Shown: positions 57,891-64,000 of the stretch, one piece after another
Position numbering within the stretch: the first letter of the stretch is position 1
How the letters are laid out: each line of letters begins with the position of its first letter
From: Semisulcospira habei
Lineage: Eukaryota > Mollusca > Gastropoda > Semisulcospiridae
Length of the DNA: 64,000 bases
Assembly (NCBI GenBank): GCA_036245525.1
Contig: BTPG01000001.1
Span: 184,084,663 to 184,148,662 of the forward strand
Reading direction: 5' to 3'
Program-made: the position numbers and the translations under genes
Notes under the pieces: model-generated
What the model was told of the DNA's origin: nothing
What the model saw: only the letters and a program-made list of their open reading frames with translations
The model's database searches: none

Positions 57891-60270
57891 TTTTATACTG
57901 TTACAGATTTCCAGAACGATCCTGCAAACTACACAAATCGACCAATCAAAAGAAAATGCAACCAAAACTCATGAATATTCATTAAAAAGAATACTTTAGA
58001 TCTGTATGCAATCTTCCACTAACATCTAGATGCATTTCGTAAATGTTGCAAAATGTAGCCAATGTGTACTACAAAACTTTGATGTCTATCTGAGGTCACT
58101 AGAATGAACGCGCCTGTTCTAGAACCTTCCAGCCCAATTTAGGTTGAGCTTTGCAGCAATGTAATGATTAATATGCAACATTCTAGCTAGCTATACAACA
58201 AAAATCCATGGCGATTCTCCATGCAAAAGAAAATGAAAATCATACTAAAAAGGTATATGATTCTGATCTAAAATAACTCGGCTGAACATTGGATCTTTCC
58301 TATGATTAACACACACATACCCTAAAAAGAATAACGCAACCACAAACGTAACATTGGGGGTGTCATGTTCAAAGGGTTGTACTTAAAGGCAACACATCTG
58401 AAACAGATGCAGTTTGTTGCATTGTATCCATAAGTGTGTAAGTTTGTTCATGTTGCAGACAGAATTTCAAAATCTTCAGGCATTAGAAAGATATCGTCTC
58501 CAAAACTTTGTGAATTTGTTAAAAATACATAGTGTATTTCCCAAACTGCAAGCTGCAGTATGAGGTATAATAGATACACTGCTGTATTCATAATGGTATG
58601 AGGTGTTTATGATAGATACACCACTGTATGCAATGGTTATGTGACATAATGTGCATGATAGATACACCACTGTATTCAATGTTTTATGACATTATTAGTT
58701 GTATTACAGGTCTGGTCAGCGGTGTCACGTCGGAGGTAAGAGCCTCGGGCTAAAGCCCTCGACTCTTACCTCCAACATTGAAACCTTACCAGACTGTCAA
58801 GGAGACAAGAACCACTGACAAAGCCTAACTCGTAATACGTTTTTGTCTTTAACTGTAAAAAGTATATCCATGAAGTATACCCTTGAAAGGACCCAAAACT
58901 TTATGTGTGACAGAGATTCAGGGGAAGTAAATCTCCATACTTCTGACTATCAGTCAACAACCTTGCATGAACTGTAATCGCCTGGAATTGTTGTCTCAGG
59001 CATTTTTCAATTGAACACATTCTCAGTCTTTCTTTTGTATGAAATTGGTGATATAGGCCGAACAAAACATGTGCATATAGTAATTTTGTTGCGTAACCCC
59101 CTCAGTTTTTATTTATCCAGCTTTTTGTTTCTTTGCTGTTCGAATATGGTCAGTATGTGATAGGGCCTTCGCTTCAGTTGAATTTTCCTGTCATTGTTAT
59201 TATCTAACTTATCCAATTATTCAGTTATGTTTTGTATGAAACCGGTACCAGCGGTATCTTAGAACACCTACATGTTGTTGTTTTTTGTTGTGTAGCCCCC
59301 TAAATTATTTATTTATTGGCATATTTTTGTTTAGAAGTTTGACTGAATGAACATTAGGGTATGTTTGTATGAGAAATGTGATTGGCCAAAGATTTATTTG
59401 GGGAGAGTGCTTTGCTCAGAGAGTAACATTGTCATCGTAACATGATACTGCCTTGAGATCGGGCGACCAGGGAAAAAATCCAATAGAGCCAGGCCAATGA
59501 GAAAAAGTGGAAAAAGACTGAAAGAAGACAAAATGTTTATGATAAATATACAACTGTATTCACTTGTTATGTGACATAAATTTGAGAGTGTGCCCATCTG
59601 CAGTTTTTGTTCTTACTGATCAGCGATGAAGCCAGCACTAACAGGCATTCAGTACATGGCATAGTGAAGACAAAATCCTGTAACTGGTTTAATCCCATGG
59701 TATGAAGGGAAAACTCAGGCTGTTTAAATCTGGTTCAGATAATCTTAGCATTCTTAGCCCTGATATACAGAAGAAGATGATAGTACAGGTGTGGTGCCAG
59801 AATAGCTTGCTGCCTCAAGGTTCAAAGCTATTCCAGCAGCAGTTTATCTGGCACCATCCTTAACTCTTTCTCCACCACACACAATCCAAATCACTCATTA
59901 ACAGCACCATCCAGATCTAAAAGCTGATTGGATTGATATGAAAATGCACACACTTGTAGAAATATTATTTGTCTACAGGTGTGTATATTATTTTTATAAA
60001 AATTATGTTAAGGTTTAGGTTTAGGAGGAAGGTGAACAAAGAAAATTACCAGTTTTAACACAGTTTTGTGTGGTTGCAGGAAAATCAGTGCAGGCAAATG
60101 CATGACATGACAAAAAGGCATTTAAACCAAAATTTGTTCACCAGACTTTATGTAGAAAGAGCACCAAATGTATCCGCAGCACACAGTCAATAACACGAAG
60201 CCAAAGTTTGGACATATTGTGGCTTATGAGTAAATGAGAATCGAACAAGGGTTTCTTTTGCTAGAAGAAC
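57891..60270. other. Intron sequence, mostly unique
   Basis: No gene. 'GATACACCACTGTATTCA'-type units recur about four times at 58565-58690, with a diverged one near 59540. A strong hairpin lies at 58732-58773. The rest shows nothing recognisable. Confidence 0.55.
58732..58773. repeat. Near-perfect hairpin
   Basis: GGAGGTAAGAG at 58732-58742 pairs with CTCTTACCTCC at 58763-58773, and the inner bases 'TCGGGCT'/'AGCCCTCGA' continue the stem with mismatches. Flanking 'GTCTGGT' (58710) and 'ACCAGACT' (58788) extend the symmetry. It may be a small TIR element or a folded RNA; nothing decides which. Confidence 0.75.
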
Positions 60271-62435
60271 CTGCTCCATACCCAACCGACTCCCCTCCCC
60301 CTGGCTCACTGACGACATAGGTGAGGTCAAGCGCGAGCGCCGACAAGCGGAATGCCGCTGGCGCTCATCTGACCTCACCGTTCACAGACAGATCTTCCAA
60401 ACAACTAGATCCAAAGTCTGCAAAATGATCTCCGACTCTAAACGCAAACACCTTCAAAACCAAATCCTGGAATCCACTTCTTCCAAAACCCTTTACGCCA
60501 CCATGAACACACTCCTAGGCACTTCTAAAGATTCTCCTCTCCCCAACAAACACAGCAAAGAAGAACTCCCGTCCGCTTTTTCTACCTATTTTTCAGACAA
60601 AATCCAAACTCTGCGCAATACACTCGACACGCTGCTTTCTCCGCCTTGCCCTCCCGATCCCACCTTTTCTGGCACTCCCCTCTCGTCCTTCCGCCCCGTC
60701 TCTCAGGATGAAGTCCTCAAGACCATAAAGTCCATGCCCTTCAAAACCTGCGAACTAGACCCCCTCCCAGATTCTCTCTACCGTGACAGCCTTCCCAAAC
60801 TTCTGCCCTTCATTACCGACATCATCAATGCATCTCTAGAAAACGTCTCCGTCCCCGATATCTTCAAGTCCGCCATCGTCCGTCCTCTCCTCAAAAAACA
60901 CAACCTCGACCCAAACGAACTCAAGAACTATCGCCCAGTCTCCAATCTCTCCTTCCTGTCCAAGCTTCTTGAGAAGGTTGTTCTCAACCAGCTCAACCTC
61001 CACCTCACCGACAACAACCTCCTCAGTCCATTCCAGTCTGCCTATCGCAAACACCATAGCACTGAAACAGCCCTTCTACATATCTTAAACGATCTGCTTC
61101 TCTCCACCGACTCTGGCAACATCTCCCTTCTTACACTACTCGATCTCTCTGCCGCCTTTGACACTATTCACCACTCTATCCTCCTCCACCGACTCCACCA
61201 CTCCTTCGGCATCACTGACTGCTCACTCCTGGTTTCTCTCCTACCTCTCCGACAGACAGCAGTCCGTCACCATCAACGGCGTCTCTTCCAACCCAGTCAC
61301 ACTCTCCTGCGGAGTTCCACAGGGGTCCGTCCTGGGCCCGGTCCTTTTCACACTCTACACCTCTCCCCTGTCCAACATCATCCAGTCTCACCGCATACAC
61401 CACCACCTCTACGCTGACGACTCACAACTGCTAGACGAAGACAAACTCGACAACACTCGGTCACTACTGACCCGCACGGCTGACTGCTACGAAGACATGA
61501 AAAACTGGATGACAGCAAACAAGCTTAAACTGAACGACGACAAAACGGAAGCCATGCTGGTAGGCACTTGCCAGAAACTCTCCCAGCTCCCTCCCTCTCT
61601 CCACCTTCAACTCGATAGCACCCCCATCTCCCTCTCTGACTCGGCCAAGAACCTCGGCGTTATCCTCGATTCCTCTCTGTCCATGACCAGCTTCGTCTCC
61701 GCCACAGCCCAGGCATGCTATTTCCACCTCCGCCGCATCAGTCAGATCAGAAAATACCTCGCTACCGAAGCTGCCACCAAACTTACTGTCTCTCTCATCT
61801 TATCTCGCATCGACTACTGCAACTCTCTCCTTTCCAGCCTCCCTCACTCCACCACTTTCACTCTCCAACGCGTCCAGAACAATGCTGCCCGCCTCGTCCT
61901 CAGAAAGAAAAAATCCGACCACATCACACCCCTGCTCAAACTCCTTCACTGGCTCCCCATCCCCCAACGCATCCAATACAAAATTATGTCTCTCTGCTAC
62001 AAATCCCTGAACAACTGCGCTCCTGCCTATCTCTCCAACTTACTTCACCTGTACACACCTTCCCGCTCCCTCCGCTCTGCCTCTGACCCTCTCAGCTTCC
62101 ACATCCCTCGCACCAAACTCAACACTTTCGGCCCCCACTCCTTCTCCATCTACGGTCCATCCACCTGGAACACTCTCCCACTCTCTCTCCGTCAGAAACA
62201 CTCTCTCTCCTCCTACCAGTCCGCCCTCAAAACTCACCTCTTTCAACAGTTTTAGCACTATATCACCACACTCCCCACTGCAAGCTGACCGTTGTAATGT
62301 ATTTCACTATTTGTGGTACGTGAGTCATTGTCTAAAGCGTGCGCATGCGTGCGCGAGTTGTGAGAGCGCGCTTAGAGTTATAATTATTATAAGATAAGCG
62401 CATTACAAATACCATAATTATTATTATTATTATTA
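60271..62435 (+). mobile_element. CR1-like LINE, copy 2 (plus strand)
   Basis: It is 5' truncated before the RT linker. It carries the linker ('MISDSKRKHLQNQILEST'), the reverse transcriptase with 'LKNYRPVSNLSFLSKLLEK', '[20 protein letters not shown]' and an intact 'YADDSQLL', a thumb and a C-terminal region ending '[10 protein letters not shown]' at 62255. The 3' terminus has the AGATAAGCGCATTAC block and (ATT)n at about 62385-62435. One frame break lies near 61225. High similarity to copy 1 indicates a young family. Confidence 0.9.
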
Positions 62436-62671
62436 GAAGAGCTGTACAAACTGATGATCTATCTAAGTACCACAATTTGACAAAAGTCGAAATTTCAGGC
62501 GGTGAGCCACAGGTTCGACTGCAGTCAAAATTGACTAAAGTTGAAAATGGCTGTGAAAGAGTCAAGCTATCATATTCCTATCTCATGACCTGGTAGGTAA
62601 TCTGTAGAAGACAGCTCCTAAATATTGATGTCAGTTTGGATCCTTAATGTGGTCCTGTGACTACTTGCCAG

Positions 62672-62829
62672 GGCTGGAGGAAAGGAGTTCACGTCCACGA
62701 CTAAACTGATGGATGGTAATGGGGTTGTCATGTTCGAGCGTGTGACAGGCGAGGAACAGGGAGGCTACATCTGTACTGCCACCAATGCTGTTGGCACAGT
62801 CACACTCACAGCTAGTCTTGTCATTGAAG
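62672..62829 (+). CDS. Host exon C: second half of an Ig domain (perlecan-like)
   Basis: 158 nt between TTGCCAG and GTATGA. One base completes the Arg codon begun in exon B; 52 codons follow and one base is left over. It encodes 'VVMFERVTGEEQGGYICTAT' then 'NAVGTVTLTASLVIEG', the E-to-G strands with the second Cys, completing the Ig domain started in exon B. 'YICTATNAVG' is very like perlecan Ig repeats. The next exon lies beyond the window. Confidence 0.85.
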
Positions 62830-62952
62830 GTATGATCTTATCTCTTGGTCATAATAGAGACTTGTGAGGCTGTAGGTTATACATTATTTTCATTTTAGGG
62901 TTTGCAGTCATTTTATCTTTAAAAACAAGATTAGGATTTCATCCCAAAGTCT

Positions 62953-63262
62953 TCCCAGGGTCACCCTGGTCAGCCCCACAGGGTGGGTTTTCCCCTCTAT
63001 TCTGGGGTATGTGTTTCTGTCTACCCTTGGTCCATTCACCTGTATTTTCCTTTTTTAAACTCTCCATACTGTCTGCGCTGCCTGTAGCTCCTGATATTGG
63101 ATGTGTGTTGCTAAATGGTCTTAGTTTATTTAGCGTATTAAACCGGCTGGCAACATACATTCAATATTCTGTTTAGTTTTTTTTTTTTTTCACAAGCAGT
63201 GCAGGCACGTCCTGAGAAAGTCTTGTTGCTGTCAAGACGTTAAGCAATGTACAACCAACCAA
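62953..63262 (+). repeat. SINE-like element, copy 5 of 5, 5' truncated
   Basis: About 310 bp. It lacks the first 70 or so bases of the family and carries an ACAACCAACCAA tail variant. It is flanked by TCATCCCAAAGTCT at 62939-62952 and 63263-63276. 5' truncation with intact duplications supports LINE-type retrotransposition. Confidence 0.88.
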
Positions 63263-63276
63263 TCATCCCAAAGTCT

Positions 63277-63611
63277 ACCATATTATTTTGAGCTCACATG
63301 CTTTTTTCGTTTAGGAACATTCTGAGTTCCTATTGTTAAGCTTATCATTCTCATCCATCTCTTTCCACCCTGAACCACCCTACCTTTGGATCTGCAAAAT
63401 GGCACACACAAACACAGACATACAGTGCTTTGCTCCTGTTGTACTTTCTGTGGGCTTGTGTAGCCATTGCCATTTTGAACAAGAATAATAGCTAGAGTTA
63501 CAAAATGATGTCACTATAAGCTTCAGGTTATGGCATCGCTAGTCGCACAATGCTGAATACTCAGTGACAACATTTTATTTCATTTCTCATAGAAAGGATC
63601 ATACTTTGTAA
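63277..63611. other. Intron sequence, nothing recognised
   Basis: Unique-looking sequence between the last SINE copy and the dispersed repeat at the window end. No exon was identified. Confidence 0.5.
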
Positions 63612-64000
63612 TTTGTTTTCTCAAAACACATTACCGATGGTATTACTATATGGGATTAGTTCTTAGCTAGTCTAATTTTAGCCCAAAATTCGTTGTGTAC
63701 GATAATGGCCGTTATGGCAGGAGAGGGGCGCCATAGACTGGGCGGAAGCCCGGTTAGCCTCCATTCCTGTATCACCACGCATGCGCTCCGCGCTTCCCAC
63801 CCCAGTCAGTTTCTTTGCTAGTTACTGAGCGGTTGTGTACGTCGTGAGCTCTATGCTTCATAGTTCTCCTGAGCCCGTTAACCGGTCGTTGGACTGTTGT
63901 TTGCCTTCGCCTTGTAGCTTAGGCTTGGACGCTTTCGTGTGGGAACTGCCTCCGCAGTTTGTGTTTGTGACTTAGGGCTAGCCTTCAGTGGTGCCGGTGA
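63612..64000. repeat. Dispersed repeat of unknown class, copy 2 (runs off the window)
   Basis: It starts 'TTCTCAAAACACATTACCG' and shares the block order of 1575-1925 ('GGTATTACT', 'CTAGTCTAATTTTAGCC', 'GAGGGGCGCCATAG'). GC-rich sequence follows to the window edge. It may be the 5' end of a retroelement or an LTR. Confidence 0.5.

Overview
This is animal nuclear DNA dominated by transposable elements. The likely source is a lophotrochozoan, perhaps a mollusc; that guess rests on the style of the Polinton and LINE families and is inference. Three exons with matching splice phases (26134-26251, 53800-53923, 62672-62829; + strand) encode alternating halves of Ig domains of a perlecan-like, multi-Ig extracellular matrix protein. 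Nearly everything else lies in its introns or upstream of the first visible exon.

Layout: 1-6656 holds two decayed copies of a non-LTR retrotransposon with reverse transcriptase and RNase H domains. A scrambled Polinton remnant (about 2386-3945) and two SINE copies lie within or between them. 8391-25272 (element 1, E1) is a complete Polinton/Maverick virus-like transposon of about 16.9 kb with 237-bp terminal inverted repeats (TIRs), a perfect 6-bp target duplication TTCTCG, and 14 open genes. 27216-29741 is a decayed RTE-type LINE on the minus strand. 29742-52312 is a second Polinton (E2), reduced to about 5.3 kb by loss of its whole core. It is interrupted by a third Polinton (E3, 33323-50592, about 17.3 kb) with its own TIRs and an AAAGC target duplication. 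54104-57890 (minus) and 60271-62435 (plus) are two inverted CR1-like LINE copies. Five copies of one SINE-like family and several microsatellites are scattered through the window.

Polinton gene plan, E1 order: 228-aa membrane/coiled-coil protein, 291-aa protein, penton-like protein (all minus); 421-aa tail-anchored protein (plus); 415-aa coiled-coil membrane protein (minus); major capsid protein, packaging ATPase, 114-aa protein, protein-primed DNA polymerase B (all plus); integrase, 144-aa, 76-aa, 157-aa and 175-aa proteins (all minus). Polymerase and integrase would copy and insert the element; capsid, penton-like protein and ATPase imply virion formation. E3 has the same genes in the opposite orientation, but its polymerase, integrase, ATPase, capsid, 415- and 421-type genes are broken.

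The strongest new observation is at the end of the 228-aa gene. In E1 and E3 it ends on a canonical -1 frameshift heptamer (T TTA AAC) just before its stop codon. The -1 frame then stays open for 42 codons (E1) or 38 codons (E3) and ends in an overlapping PSAP and PPxY motif, the arrangement of ESCRT-recruiting viral late domains. In E2 the same frame is kept for 36 codons although the heptamer is lost. Length differences between the three copies are all multiples of three. This suggests a concealed frameshift extension linking these elements to ESCRT-dependent membrane egress.
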